64,000 nt of DNA, from positions 62,001 to 126,000 of the forward strand of contig JAOUOP010000012.1 of assembly GCA_029880325.1 (NCBI GenBank), read 5' to 3'. Source of the DNA: Myxococcales bacterium (GTDB lineage Bacteria > Myxococcota_A > Polyangia > Polyangiales > JAFGIB01). The position numbers and the translations under genes were made by a program. Of the stretch, positions 41,400-50,274 are shown piece by piece. The stretch's first letter is position 1, and each line of letters begins with the position of its first letter. The notes beneath the pieces were generated by a model, which saw only the letters and a program-made list of their open reading frames with translations, was not told the origin of the DNA and ran no database searches.

Positions 41400-43366
41400 G
41401 CGAACGCGTGAAAACCTCGAACGCGCTCGCCACCAGCCTGCTGGTCGGCTCCCTGCTGAGCCTGCTCGTGGGCGAGCGCATCCTGGCCCAGAGCGGGCTG
41501 CACCAGGTTTTTGGCTACGGCGGATGGTTGTTGCTCCTGGTCTCCCTGGGCCTGCGCGGGCGGGCCTTCGCGACCTCCGAGGGCGATGTGCGCGGGGTGG
41601 AGCTGCGGCTTTTGGCCTGTTCGCTTTCGGCGGCCGCCTCGTTGCTGCTCTACGTGCTTTCGACCGATGCTGGCATCGAGGCCATGGGCCTGACAGCTGC
41701 CGCCGCCGAGCGCACCGGTGGCGCCCTGGGGGCCCTGTGGCCCGCGCTGCTGCTGGTCTCGCTCTTCGGCGTGCTCTTCATCGAGCTGGTCTACGTGCGC
41801 ATGCCGGTGGCGGCCTCGGTCGAGCTCAGGCGCGTGCGCACCTCGATGCATGCGGGGCTCAGCCTCGGCCTGTCGATCGTCTTTTTGGTGTCGATGAACT
41901 ACGTGGCGACCAAGCGCGACGTGCGCAAGGACGTCTCCTATTTCCGCACCAGCGAGCCCAGCCAGGGCTCGCTTCGGATGATCGAAAAGCTCGATGAGCC
42001 GCTGACGGTGGTGCTCTTCTTTCGGCCCGCCAGCGATGTGCTGCTTCAGCTCAGGCCCTACTTCGAGCGCCTCGCGCGCGGCAATCCGAAGCTGAGGGTC
42101 GAGGTGGAGGATGTGGCGCTGGCGCCGGACCTGGCCCGCGAACACAAGATCCGCGAAAACGGCCACGTGCTGCTCATCAAGGAAGACGCGGCAGGGGCCA
42201 GCGATGACAAACCCGGCGACAAGCCCGGCGAGAAGAAGGCGGACACCCAGGACGCCAAAAAGAAGAAAGCCAAGAGCGAGTTTTTCCGCGTCGGCACCAC
42301 GCTGACCGATGCGCGCCGCGTGCTGCGCAAGCTCGACGGCACCTTCCAGCAGTCCTTTCGCAAGCTGGCGCTGCCCGAGCGCGCGCTGCATCTCACGGTG
42401 GGTCATGGCGAGCGCAACGCCCGCGCCAGCGATCTGAAGTCGGCCGACAGCACCGGCGCGATGGTTGAGATCCTCCGGCGCTTGAATCTGAAGTCCGAGC
42501 GCCTCGGCGTCTCCGAGGGGCTGGGCAGCAAGATCCCGGACGGCGCCAGCGCCGTGGGCATCATCGGCCCCAGCGAGCGCTTCATGCCCGAGGAGGTCGA
42601 CACCCTGGTAAGCTACGTGCAGAAGGGCGGCCGCCTCTTGCTGATGCTCGACCCCGACGTCGACGTGGGGCTCGACAAGCTGCTGGCGGCCCTGGGGGTC
42701 CAGCAGCTGCCCGGCAAGGTCACCAGCGACACCTTCTACATGCGCAGGACGCACACCCAGAGCGACCGCGCCATCATCTTCGCCAATAGCTACAGCTCCC
42801 ATCCCAGCGTGAGCACCGTCAGCCGCCACCATCGCGAGGTGGCCACCATCATGGTCGAGGGGGCTGCCTTCACGCGTCTGGACGACGCGGCGAAGGCAGC
42901 GGCTCCCGACGGGCCCAAGCCGACCACGAGCTTTCCCCTGCGCAGCGGCGCCAAGTTCTGGCGCGACCTGGATCATGACTTCAAGCAGGGGCCCGACGAG
43001 AAAGAGGAACTGTTGAACCTCATCGTCGCCACCAGCTTCCAGGCGGGCCCGGGCGCGCAGAAGACGGGCGACAAGGGCGCCGATGAAGGGCGTGCCGTGG
43101 TGATCGGCGACGGCGACTTCATTACCAACAAGCTCGCCGGCAACAACGGCAATCTCTTGGTCTTCGTCGACTCGCTGGCCTGGCTCGTCGGCAATGAAGA
43201 GATCGGGGGCGATGTGACCTCTGAACAGGACATCCCCATCGAGCACAGCAGCGAAGAGGACAAGGTTTGGTTCTACGCCACGACCTTCGGCGTGCCGGTC
43301 CCGGTGGTCGCGGTGGGGCTCATGATCGCGCGTCGCCGACGCCGCCGCGGGGAGAAGAAGGCGTGA
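41396..43366 (+). CDS. GldG family ABC transporter substrate/auxiliary protein
   Basis: A 656-residue membrane protein. Four hydrophobic segments lie in residues 10-160 and one near the C-terminus (VPVPVVAVGLMIARRR). Between them is the large periplasmic GldG/DUF4350-like domain with FRTSEPSQGSLRMIEKL, VVLFFRP, VGHGER and GGRLLLMLDPD, plus a low-complexity Lys/Asp insertion (about 260-290) and the EGRAVVIGDGDF segment. It works with the ABC permease; the substrate is unknown. Translation is coupled to both neighbours (ATGA upstream, GTGA downstream). Confidence 0.9.
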   Translation: MSERVKTSNALATSLLVGSLLSLLVGERILAQSGLHQVFGYGGWLLLLVSLGLRGRAFATSEGDVRGVELRLLACSLSAAASLLLYVLSTDAGIEAMGLTAAAAERTGGALGALWPALLLVSLFGVLFIELVYVRMPVAASVELRRVRTSMHAGLSLGLSIVFLVSMNYVATKRDVRKDVSYFRTSEPSQGSLRMIEKLDEPLTVVLFFRPASDVLLQLRPYFERLARGNPKLRVEVEDVALAPDLAREHKIRENGHVLLIKEDAAGASDDKPGDKPGEKKADTQDAKKKKAKSEFFRVGTTLTDARRVLRKLDGTFQQSFRKLALPERALHLTVGHGERNARASDLKSADSTGAMVEILRRLNLKSERLGVSEGLGSKIPDGASAVGIIGPSERFMPEEVDTLVSYVQKGGRLLLMLDPDVDVGLDKLLAALGVQQLPGKVTSDTFYMRRTHTQSDRAIIFANSYSSHPSVSTVSRHHREVATIMVEGAAFTRLDDAAKAAAPDGPKPTTSFPLRSGAKFWRDLDHDFKQGPDEKEELLNLIVATSFQAGPGAQKTGDKGADEGRAVVIGDGDFITNKLAGNNGNLLVFVDSLAWLVGNEEIGGDVTSEQDIPIEHSSEEDKVWFYATTFGVPVPVVAVGLMIARRRRRRGEKKA

Positions 43367-44718
43367 AGTCGGTGTGGATCCACGGCGCGCTGGCCCTGCT
43401 GGGTCTGACGCTCGCCTACCTGACCTGGACCAAGCCCGAGGAAGAGGCCGCCGACGAAGACAGCGGCGCGGTTGACATCCTGGCCTGTGCCGAGCCCCAG
43501 CTCGCCAAGATCGAGCTGGAGACCAAGGGCCAAATCGTCTCCATGGTGCCGGAGAAGGGCGCCGAGGAGCCGACCTACTGGGTGACCACCTCCAAGAAGG
43601 CCGAGCAGAAAGACAACGTTGGCGCGGGCGAAGCCAAGGCGCCCGGCAAGGACGAGGCTGGCCTCACCGGCCCTGACGCCGGCGCGCCCGAAGCTGCTGA
43701 CGGCGGTGCCCCGAGCGACACCGTGGCGGACAAGCCCGAGCCCCCCAAGCAGCCCCGCCCCCACGATCCCGACGCGCCGGTCACCTTCCTGGCCGACAAG
43801 AAGAAGGTCGGCAGTGCCATCGAGCGCTTCACGCCGCTCAGCGCGCTCCGCGGGCTGGGGGTGGTGTCCGAGGCGCGCTACGCCGAGTTCGGCTTCGACG
43901 AGCCCGACACCGAGCTGCGCTTCGAGTGTGGCGGCAAGTCGGTGGTGCTCGAGATCGGCGGCCGCACCTACGGCAGCGGGCATCGCTACGCGCGCGATCC
44001 CAAGAGCAAGCAGGCCTACCTGCTCGACGGCAAGTTGGTGACCGACATCCAGTCGGCGCGCTTCAAGTTCATGCAGTCCACCCTGCACGGCTTCGAGCTG
44101 GCCGACGTCGACGCCGCCACGGTCACCGCCCACGGCAAGTCGCGTCGGCTCTTGCACCGCGACCGCAAGGTTGAAGAGCGGGCCCAGTGGGTGGACGCGG
44201 CGGCGCCCGATCGCCGCAACGAACTCTTCGGCAACTGGTTTGGCCGGCTCGAGCAACTCAAGGTGCGCAGCTATCTGGAGCCGAACGCCGGCCCCGGCGC
44301 GGACCTGCAGGTGGCTGCTTCGCCGGCCGAGCCCGTGTTGCAGCTCGAGTACGAGGTGGAGGACCAGCCTCCAGCCAAGCTGGAGTTGGTCCGCGTGCGG
44401 GCCCAGGACAAGGAGTTTTTCTACGCGCGTTCGGAGACCACGGGCCGCTGGGTGACGATGTACGACTCGGTGGCCAAGCAGGTGGTTCAGGACGCGGCGC
44501 TGGTGGTGGGGGCCGAGGTCGAGGCCGAGCCGGAGGTTTCGCCGCTGCAGTCGGTGGCGCCGGACGCAGCGCCCGCCGCGGCCCCGACGCCTGCCGCAGC
44601 CGACCCCCACGCCCACGGCGCCCCTGGGGCGACGCCTGCCGCCCATGGTGCTCCGCCGGCTGCCCACGGTGGCACCCCGCCGGAGGCGCCCGCCGGGCAT
44701 CCGCCGGCGGGCCATTGA
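43363..44718 (+). CDS. DUF4340 domain protein with His/Pro-rich tail
   Basis: A 451-residue membrane-anchored protein starting at GTG overlapping the previous stop. One N-terminal helix (IHGALALLGLTLAYLTW) is followed by the DUF4340 domain, which is interrupted near residues 75-140 by an Ala/Pro/Glu-rich insertion; FTPLSALRGLGVV and TYGSGHRYARD are recognisable. The last 50 residues are Ala/Pro/Gly/His with repeated AHGAP units, which could bind metal but are probably just flexible. DUF4340 proteins are the usual fourth member of the GldAFG operon. Confidence 0.87.
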   Translation: MKSVWIHGALALLGLTLAYLTWTKPEEEAADEDSGAVDILACAEPQLAKIELETKGQIVSMVPEKGAEEPTYWVTTSKKAEQKDNVGAGEAKAPGKDEAGLTGPDAGAPEAADGGAPSDTVADKPEPPKQPRPHDPDAPVTFLADKKKVGSAIERFTPLSALRGLGVVSEARYAEFGFDEPDTELRFECGGKSVVLEIGGRTYGSGHRYARDPKSKQAYLLDGKLVTDIQSARFKFMQSTLHGFELADVDAATVTAHGKSRRLLHRDRKVEERAQWVDAAAPDRRNELFGNWFGRLEQLKVRSYLEPNAGPGADLQVAASPAEPVLQLEYEVEDQPPAKLELVRVRAQDKEFFYARSETTGRWVTMYDSVAKQVVQDAALVVGAEVEAEPEVSPLQSVAPDAAPAAAPTPAAADPHAHGAPGATPAAHGAPPAAHGGTPPEAPAGHPPAGH

Positions 44719-44765
44719 CGTTTCGACTTGCGCAGGGCCCGGGCTGACCCCAGGGTACGCCTCCC

Positions 44766-45656
44766 ATGGCTCGACCGCAGATCGCTTTCGCCACGCCGCG
44801 CGGGCTGCCCCGGGTTCGGGACCTGGGCCAGCGGGTGGTGGTTCTCGACATCGCCTTCGCCGCCGGCACCGGGGGGGCGAGCTACGAGCGCACCACGCGC
44901 CCCTTCATCGAGGCCCTGGGCGAGCGCCTGGCCATGTGGATAGACCACCACGACCACAAGATGCACGCCCTGTACGCCGGCGATCGGCGCTTCGTGCTGC
45001 GCACCAAGGCCCAGCACGGCGCCTGTCCGGAGCTGGTGGTGCCCGAGCTGGTCGAGCGTGCCGGGCCCGTCGACACCATCTGCTGCCACACCGACTTCGA
45101 CGGCCTGTGTTCGGCGGCCAAGTGGATCCGCGGCGGCACCGAGCCCTATCCCGGCGCCGACGCCGACGCGCGTGCCATCGACACGCGCATGGGCACCCCC
45201 AGCCCGCTTGCGGCCACCCTGGATCGCGCCCTGCGCGCGCGACCGCGGGATAACGGCCTGCGCGGTCTGATCGTGCGTTTCCTCAGCGACGGCGCCAGCG
45301 ATCGCGGCCTCCTGCGCAGCATCGAAGAGGCCGCCGACGAGCTGCGTCCGCGCGAAGAGGCGGCCCGGGCTATTGCCGAGAGCTACGAGGTGGGCGGCGA
45401 CGTGGCCTACGTCAGCGTGCCCGAGGAACGTATCCCCTACGACAAGACGCTGCTCTTGCTGCTGGGCCAGGAGCGGGCGCGCATCTCCGTCGTCGCCGAC
45501 CCCTCCACGGTCACAGCGGCGGCGCGCTTCGACAGCGGCGTCGACCTGCTCGAGCTGCTCGAGCTGGAGGGCGGTATGCCCACGGTGGTCAGCGTCGGCA
45601 CCGAGCGCCTGCAGGATGTGCTTTCGCGTTTGGGCTACCGCCGCGACGCGCCGTGA
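44766..45656 (+). CDS. DHH-superfamily phosphoesterase-like protein
   Basis: A 296-residue cytoplasmic protein. Two motifs of the DHH family are visible: DHHD (60-63) and HTDFDG (108-113), the latter matching the DxDG metal site. The usual motif order is permuted, and the C-terminal DHHA1 GGGH motif is not evident, so it may be a divergent branch. DHH enzymes degrade short RNAs or cyclic dinucleotides, and Orn is already encoded at 4 kb. It begins 47 bases after the DUF4340 gene and ends 152 bases before add. Confidence 0.75.
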   Translation: MARPQIAFATPRGLPRVRDLGQRVVVLDIAFAAGTGGASYERTTRPFIEALGERLAMWIDHHDHKMHALYAGDRRFVLRTKAQHGACPELVVPELVERAGPVDTICCHTDFDGLCSAAKWIRGGTEPYPGADADARAIDTRMGTPSPLAATLDRALRARPRDNGLRGLIVRFLSDGASDRGLLRSIEEAADELRPREEAARAIAESYEVGGDVAYVSVPEERIPYDKTLLLLLGQERARISVVADPSTVTAAARFDSGVDLLELLELEGGMPTVVSVGTERLQDVLSRLGYRRDAP

Positions 45657-45758
45657 CGGCGGGGCCCTGCCGGTCCTTCGAGGGCCGCCTCTGAGCCCGG
45701 CTGACCCCGCGCGCAGGCCCCCGCTCCGCGCCCGAACGGCCGAACGAGCCATGGCGAC

Positions 45759-45780
45759 AGTGCTCTGCGACTCGAGCACT
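45759..45780. promoter_or_regulatory. Perfect hairpin upstream of add
   Basis: AGTGCTC and GAGCACT form 7-bp arms around an 8-base loop, 28 bases before the add start. TACAAT (45797-45802) lies 6 bases before the ATG; if it is a -10 element, the transcript would be leaderless and the hairpin would sit at the -35 region as an operator. Confidence 0.35.
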
Positions 45781-45808
45781 CGCCTTCCATTCGCGCTACA
45801 ATTTCGGG

Positions 45809-46927
45809 ATGCCTTTGCCCCTATCGGTATTCGAGAAGCTGCCCAAGACCGACCTGCACGTGCACCTGGACGGCTCGCTGCGCTTGAAGACGATCCTGGA
45901 GCTGGCCGAAGAGCAGGGCGTGAAACTGCCCACCGAGGACCCCGCCGAGCTGGCCGACGCGCTGGTCTGTGGCAAGCACGTCGGTTCGCTCGAGGCCTAC
46001 CTCGAGGCCTTCAAGATCACGCTCTCGGTGTTGCAGACACGCGAAGCCCTCTTTCGTGCGGCCTACGAACTGGCCGAGGACGCGGCCCGGGAAAACGTGC
46101 GCTACATGGAGGTGAGGTACTCGCCCATGCTCCACCGGCAGCGCGGCCTGCGCCTGGTGGCGGTGGTCGAGTCGGTGCTCTCGGGCCTGCGCCAGGCCCA
46201 GGAAGATCACGGCATCGAGTCCAATGTGATCATCTGCGGCATCCGCAACATCTCGCCCGAGCTATCGCTGGAGATGGCACGGCTGGCGGTGGCCTACAAG
46301 AATCGCGGCGTGGTGGCTTTCGATCTGGCGGGCGCCGAGTACGACCACCCGGCCAAACATCACCGCGAAGCATTTCAGCTGATACGCAAAAACAACATCA
46401 ACTGCACCATCCACGCCGGCGAGGCCTTCGGACCCGAGTCCATCGCCCAGGCGCTGCACGTCTGTGGTGCCCACCGTATCGGCCACGGCTGCAGGCTGCG
46501 CGAGGATGGAGATCTGCTGCACTACATCAACGATCACCGCGTCCCGCTCGAGGTCTGTCCCTCCTCGAACGTCCAGACCGGCGCCGTCGAGTCCCTCGAG
46601 AGCCACCCGCTCAAGCTCTATCACGACCTGGGCGTGCGCGTGACCATCAACACCGACAACCGCCTGATCACCGACACCAGCGTCAGTCGTGAGCTGTGGC
46701 TATGCCACGCCAAGTTGGGCCTCGAGCCCGACGACATCGCGCGCATTGTGCTCAACGGCTTCAAGTCGGCCTTCCTGCCCTTCCACATCCGCCACACCTA
46801 CCTCCGGCGCGTCTCCAAAGAGCTGGAGCAGTTTCAGGAAAACCCGGAGTCGCTGCTGCACGGCGAAGCCCCACGCGTCAGCGACCTACCCTCGGGGCGC
46901 ACCCAACAGGAGCCCCGCAGCGCCTGA
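45809..46927 (+). CDS. add: Adenosine deaminase
   Basis: Hydrolyses adenosine to inosine in purine salvage. The 372-residue zinc enzyme has DLHVHLDGS (His17, His19), HAGE with the catalytic Glu, GHG with a His ligand and INTDNR with the Asp. The usual length is about 340; the extra is at the C-terminus (LHGEAPRVSDLPSG), which is polar. The ATG at 45809 is the only well-placed start. Confidence 0.93.
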   Translation: MPLPLSVFEKLPKTDLHVHLDGSLRLKTILELAEEQGVKLPTEDPAELADALVCGKHVGSLEAYLEAFKITLSVLQTREALFRAAYELAEDAARENVRYMEVRYSPMLHRQRGLRLVAVVESVLSGLRQAQEDHGIESNVIICGIRNISPELSLEMARLAVAYKNRGVVAFDLAGAEYDHPAKHHREAFQLIRKNNINCTIHAGEAFGPESIAQALHVCGAHRIGHGCRLREDGDLLHYINDHRVPLEVCPSSNVQTGAVESLESHPLKLYHDLGVRVTINTDNRLITDTSVSRELWLCHAKLGLEPDDIARIVLNGFKSAFLPFHIRHTYLRRVSKELEQFQENPESLLHGEAPRVSDLPSGRTQQEPRSA

Positions 46928-47004
46928 ACAGCGCCCGAGCGGCACTCGGCGCGGACTTGGAGCTTCTGTCGGGACGCGGTAGAAGCTGGGCAGGGAGGAC
47001 GCCG

Positions 47005-47562
47005 ATGCCCCGTCTCGCCTTTCGCTCGATCGCCTGCGCCATCGTCCTAGGTGTTGGACCCGTCGCCTGCGGCGGTGGCAATCCCTACGGCTACGCCCCC
47101 GAGTACGCGCCGCTCTCCGAAGAGGAGCCCCACTTCGAGCGCGGCGTGGCCCTGAGCTACGAAGAAGTGCGGCGCAACCCGGCGGGCTTCGCCGACCGCG
47201 ATCTGGCCTGGTTCGGAGTGGTCACGGGCATCGAGTCCAAGGGGGCCAGTGGCGAGGCCATCGTGGCCCTGGAGCTGCGCACCCACCAACCGCGCCACCT
47301 GTGCAGCGACCAATTCGACTCCTCCTGCCGCGTCACCGTCTCGGCCACCGGCGGCGGCCCCTTCAGCGCGCTGCTGACCCTGCGCCCCGAAGACCGCGGC
47401 GGCCGCGACCGCGTCTATGAAGGCTCCCTGCTCAAGGTCTACGGACGCGTCACCCCCGACTTCGACGATAACGGCGGCCCGATCCTGCGCGCCGATTACT
47501 ACCGCCACTGGCCGCGCAACACCTACGTGACGCCAGGGCATCGGCGCGCGATGCGGAGGTGA
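47005..47562 (+). CDS. Lipoprotein, possible OB-fold
   Basis: A 185-residue predicted lipoprotein with a GGGAGG site before the ATG. The signal ends GPVACGGG; the lipobox is weak at -3 (Pro). The mature domain has LAWFGVVTGIESKGASG and LKVYGRVTPDFDDNGGPILRADYYRHWP, alternating strands that resemble an OB-fold as in Slp-like or nucleic-acid-binding lipoproteins. The function is unknown. It follows add by 77 bases on the same strand. Confidence 0.78.
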   Translation: MPRLAFRSIACAIVLGVGPVACGGGNPYGYAPEYAPLSEEEPHFERGVALSYEEVRRNPAGFADRDLAWFGVVTGIESKGASGEAIVALELRTHQPRHLCSDQFDSSCRVTVSATGGGPFSALLTLRPEDRGGRDRVYEGSLLKVYGRVTPDFDDNGGPILRADYYRHWPRNTYVTPGHRRAMRR

Positions 47563-47593
47563 GGAGAGCCCGGCACGACGCCGCGTTTCAGAC

Positions 47594-47625
47594 GTGGTCG
47601 TGCCGTGGTCGTGCCGTGGTCGGGC
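47594..47625. repeat. Three tandem 11-bp units
   Basis: GTGGTCGTGCC occurs twice in tandem, followed by GTGGTCGGGC; an inverted partial copy (GCACGACCGCG) lies a few bases on. The array is just after the lipoprotein stop. Confidence 0.75.
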
Positions 47626-47673
47626 AGACAGCACGACCGCGCGGCGGTCCCCGGGCTGCCAGGGGCCGTCGGT

Positions 47674-47977
47674 CTACGGGTTCGGTTCGCAGGTGCGGTG
47701 GTCGGTGTTGTCCACACCCACGCGCGAACTGCCGTCTGGGCATTGGTCCCGCGCGCAGTCGTCGAAGCGCAGGCCCAGTCGCTGCCTCAGACGAGCAAGC
47801 CGCGACGGACTCCGTCCCGAATCGGTCTGCAGATGGTGTCGGCGGGGCAATCCGAAACATCCTCCCAGCGGCGCAGGGAGAGGTGCACCCGCGGCTGCCG
47901 CTACCGACGTGGCAGGCTCCGGGTCATACCGCGCACCATGACAGACCAGAACGAGGTCTCCGGGGCGAGCGCCGCGC
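47674..47977 (-). pseudogene. Possible frameshifted Cys-rich ORF downstream of the ArsA-type gene
   Basis: In the 415-bp gap after the second ArsA-type gene, protein-like sequence moves between frames on the minus strand: DLVLVCHGARYDPEP, then VHLSLRRWEDVSDCPADTIC in another frame, then DDCARDQCPDGSSRVGVDN in the first frame up to a stop at 47674. Cysteine spacing and composition look like a secreted Cys-rich protein broken by two shifts. It could equally be chance in GC-rich DNA; there is no clear start. Confidence 0.3.
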
Positions 47978-48904
47978 TCAATCCAGCGCCCGCGACATGA
48001 CTTCGACCTCCGCCCGCCGCACGTCATGCGAAAAGATCATCGGCAGCTCGAAGCGCCGGGCGTCGATCTTCGAATAGAGCCGCTCGAGCGATGCAGCCTG
48101 TAGCTCTTCGCGCGCCACGCGTCTCAGGCCCGTCTCGGCCAGTGCTTCCAGTGGGCTGCCCGCTCCGGCGCACTCGGCCACGCGTTCGAGCAGCGCGCCG
48201 TCGCCGGGCTCGAAGATGCGCGGCAGCACCATGTTGGCCGCCACGCCACAGACCGGTAGACCCAGCTCGCCGCGCACGGCCTGGTCGAGCTCCAGGGTTT
48301 CGTTGGTCGGCATCTCTTCGGGGATCGTCACCAGCAGCACGCCGGCGCGGCTGGGGTCGCTGAAGAGCTGCCAGGCGCGTTCGGCGTCGCGCCTGAGGGG
48401 CCCCGGTGGCACCACGTCGAGGATCACCCGCGGCACGCGCAGTAGATCCAGGCCGTGGCCGGTGGCCGGCGCGTCGACGATGACCGTGTCGTAGCGGGGG
48501 CGGCCGTCGGGTAGCGTCTCGAAGGCGTGAAACTGGGCCTTGCCCAGCATCGACCAGGCTTCAATACCGGGCGTGCCGCGCAGGAACGCCGAGACGAAGC
48601 GGTTTTCGAAGACCATTTTGTAGAGCGCCCGGACCTTCAGGATCATTAGCCCGTACTCTTCGAGTGCGGCGCCCGGTTCCATGTTCACCGCGTCGATGCC
48701 TTCGGCGATGGGCGTGATCTGGGGGCCGATGGGCGGGGTCTCGAGCAGGTAGCTTAGGCGCTCCTTGGCGTTGCACATGGCGATCAGGGAGCGGCGGCCT
48801 CGGCGCGCCAGGCTGAGCGCCAGGGCGGCGCTGACGGCGGACTTGCCGACGCCGCCCTTGCCGACGACGATGATGAAGCGCAGGGCCAGGGGGTGGTCCT
48901 CCAT
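47978..48904 (-). CDS. ArsA/GET3-family ATPase (paralog 2)
   Basis: A 308-residue ATPase with Walker A GKGGVGKS at residues 15-22 and a VDAPATGHGLDLLRVPR switch region. It resembles the second subunit of the paired ArsA-like ATPases of mycobacteria and myxobacteria; the first-type paralog is at 2.6 kb. In its switch region the usual DTPPT is DAPAT, so it may be the less active partner. The ATG at 48904 is chosen; a GTG at 48925 would overlap the upstream gene's stop (48915). Confidence 0.85.
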   Translation of the reverse strand: MEDHPLALRFIIVVGKGGVGKSAVSAALALSLARRGRRSLIAMCNAKERLSYLLETPPIGPQITPIAEGIDAVNMEPGAALEEYGLMILKVRALYKMVFENRFVSAFLRGTPGIEAWSMLGKAQFHAFETLPDGRPRYDTVIVDAPATGHGLDLLRVPRVILDVVPPGPLRRDAERAWQLFSDPSRAGVLLVTIPEEMPTNETLELDQAVRGELGLPVCGVAANMVLPRIFEPGDGALLERVAECAGAGSPLEALAETGLRRVAREELQAASLERLYSKIDARRFELPMIFSHDVRRAEVEVMSRALD

Positions 48905-48914
48905 GATCGGCGGC

Positions 48915-50165
48915 CTATGTATCACAGGCTGCCGCAGGCAGCCCGCCGGCGCCGTCGTAGACCACCTCCAGCGCCGAGGCGCCGCCGCCCACGTCGAGGC
49001 GCACGCCGTCCGCGGGCGCCGTCACGCGCACCAGGGCTCCGCGCCCCAGGTCCGCGAGCCCGTCGGCGCCCCGGGGCCGATGCCGATCGAGGCGGCGCAG
49101 CTGGCGCGCCGGGCCGGGACCGCAGAGCAGCAGCTCGAGCTTGCCCTTGCTGCGCAGGGGCCCGCTGATGACGCGGTAGCCCCGCCCCTGGTGCCCGGGG
49201 CCCAACGGTCCGCCCGGGCTCGATCGCAAGGTGAGATAGCTAAAAGTTAGATCGCTGTCGCGCAGGCCGGCGCCGCGGGCCACCTCGGCGATGGCGTCGG
49301 GCAGGGCCAGCGGCAGCCGCGCGTGGCAGTAGTCGCGGGCCCTCTCGAGCATGGGGCAGGCCCCGGTGCCGAGGCAGGGGGCGAAGACGTGGGCCGGCCC
49401 CTGGCTGTGTCGCAGGTGCTCGGCCACCTGCTGCAGGGCGCGGCTGGTCTCCCGCAGCGCCGGCTCCAGCACCACCACGGCGCCGCCCTCGTCGAGGCGC
49501 GAGACGCAGCTGCCGAGCAGGGCCTGGGCTCGCGCGGAAGCCTCTTCGCCGCCAGCGCCCGTCGTGCTTTCGTTGAGCAAAAGCCCCAGCAGCACGAGAT
49601 CGTAGTGGCCGCGCTGGCGCTGCAGGAAGCTCTCGAGGTCGGCGGTGCGGGTCTCGAGGCTCAGCTCGAGGCCGCGCTCGCGGGCGTAGCGTCGGCTGAG
49701 GGCGGCGTTGAGCTCCAGGGCGCGGGCGTCGATGTCGACGGCGACGACCTCGAAGCGGCTGCACAGGCCCGCCGTGGCCAGTAGCTCGATGGCGCCCAGG
49801 CTGCTGGTGCCGAGGCCGGCGCCCAGGTCGAGGATGCGCAGCTTTTCCCCGGGGACGAGCGCTCCGGCCCGCAGCAACTCCCACAGCGGCCACTGCACCT
49901 TCGGCAGGTCGCGCGGCAGAAAGAAGCGCAGGCGCGCGCACAGGGGCCCATCGGCGCCGCGCGTGGCCTCGATGCGCCCGCGCTGGCGCGTGTAGTCCTC
50001 GCTGACGCGGGCGACGGCGGCCTGCAGCGCCGGGCCCTGCAGGTCCGCGGCGCCGAAGCGCTCGCGGGCGATGGCATCGACCGCGGCCAGCAGCGCAGCC
50101 GAGGGCGGCGCAGGTTTCGGGAGCGGCCGGGCGCTTTCGGCTTCGGCGTTGCGAGGCTGCGGCAT
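48915..50165 (-). CDS. Rsm22-like SAM-dependent methyltransferase
   Basis: A roughly 416-residue class I methyltransferase. The SAM-binding loop is LDLGAGLGTSS, with VVAVDID after it and DLVLLGLLLNE later. The C-terminal CLGTGACPMLERARDYCHARL and LTFSYLTLR fit the Rsm22 family (mitochondrial small-subunit ribosomal methyltransferases and bacterial homologs), in which these cysteines bind metal. The ATG at 50165 is chosen because longer frames (to 50330) run into the divergent ccmC gene. The second ArsA-type gene follows 10 bases on. Confidence 0.78.
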   Translation of the reverse strand: MPQPRNAEAESARPLPKPAPPSAALLAAVDAIARERFGAADLQGPALQAAVARVSEDYTRQRGRIEATRGADGPLCARLRFFLPRDLPKVQWPLWELLRAGALVPGEKLRILDLGAGLGTSSLGAIELLATAGLCSRFEVVAVDIDARALELNAALSRRYARERGLELSLETRTADLESFLQRQRGHYDLVLLGLLLNESTTGAGGEEASARAQALLGSCVSRLDEGGAVVVLEPALRETSRALQQVAEHLRHSQGPAHVFAPCLGTGACPMLERARDYCHARLPLALPDAIAEVARGAGLRDSDLTFSYLTLRSSPGGPLGPGHQGRGYRVISGPLRSKGKLELLLCGPGPARQLRRLDRHRPRGADGLADLGRGALVRVTAPADGVRLDVGGGASALEVVYDGAGGLPAAACDT

Positions 50166-50274
50166 CGGGGCTAGAACCGGACCCAAGACGTCCCGAACCG
50201 CTCGGAACGGGCGGCGCAACAGGCGGGTCGCGACCGGCCCCGGCGCGCCCGCCGAGCAGCACGACGCCCCCATC

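Noticed and set aside
41345..43246. A 633-codon minus-strand ORF
   Set aside because: Antisense to the GldG-type gene, which overlaps its neighbours in a coherent operon.
39686..44718. Gliding motility as the function of the Gld-like operon
   Set aside because: GldA/F/G plus DUF4340 sets occur widely in non-gliding bacteria; no other gliding genes are in the window.
47594..47625. Tandem repeats as a possible CRISPR array
   Set aside because: Units are 11 bp with no spacers; no cas genes are present.
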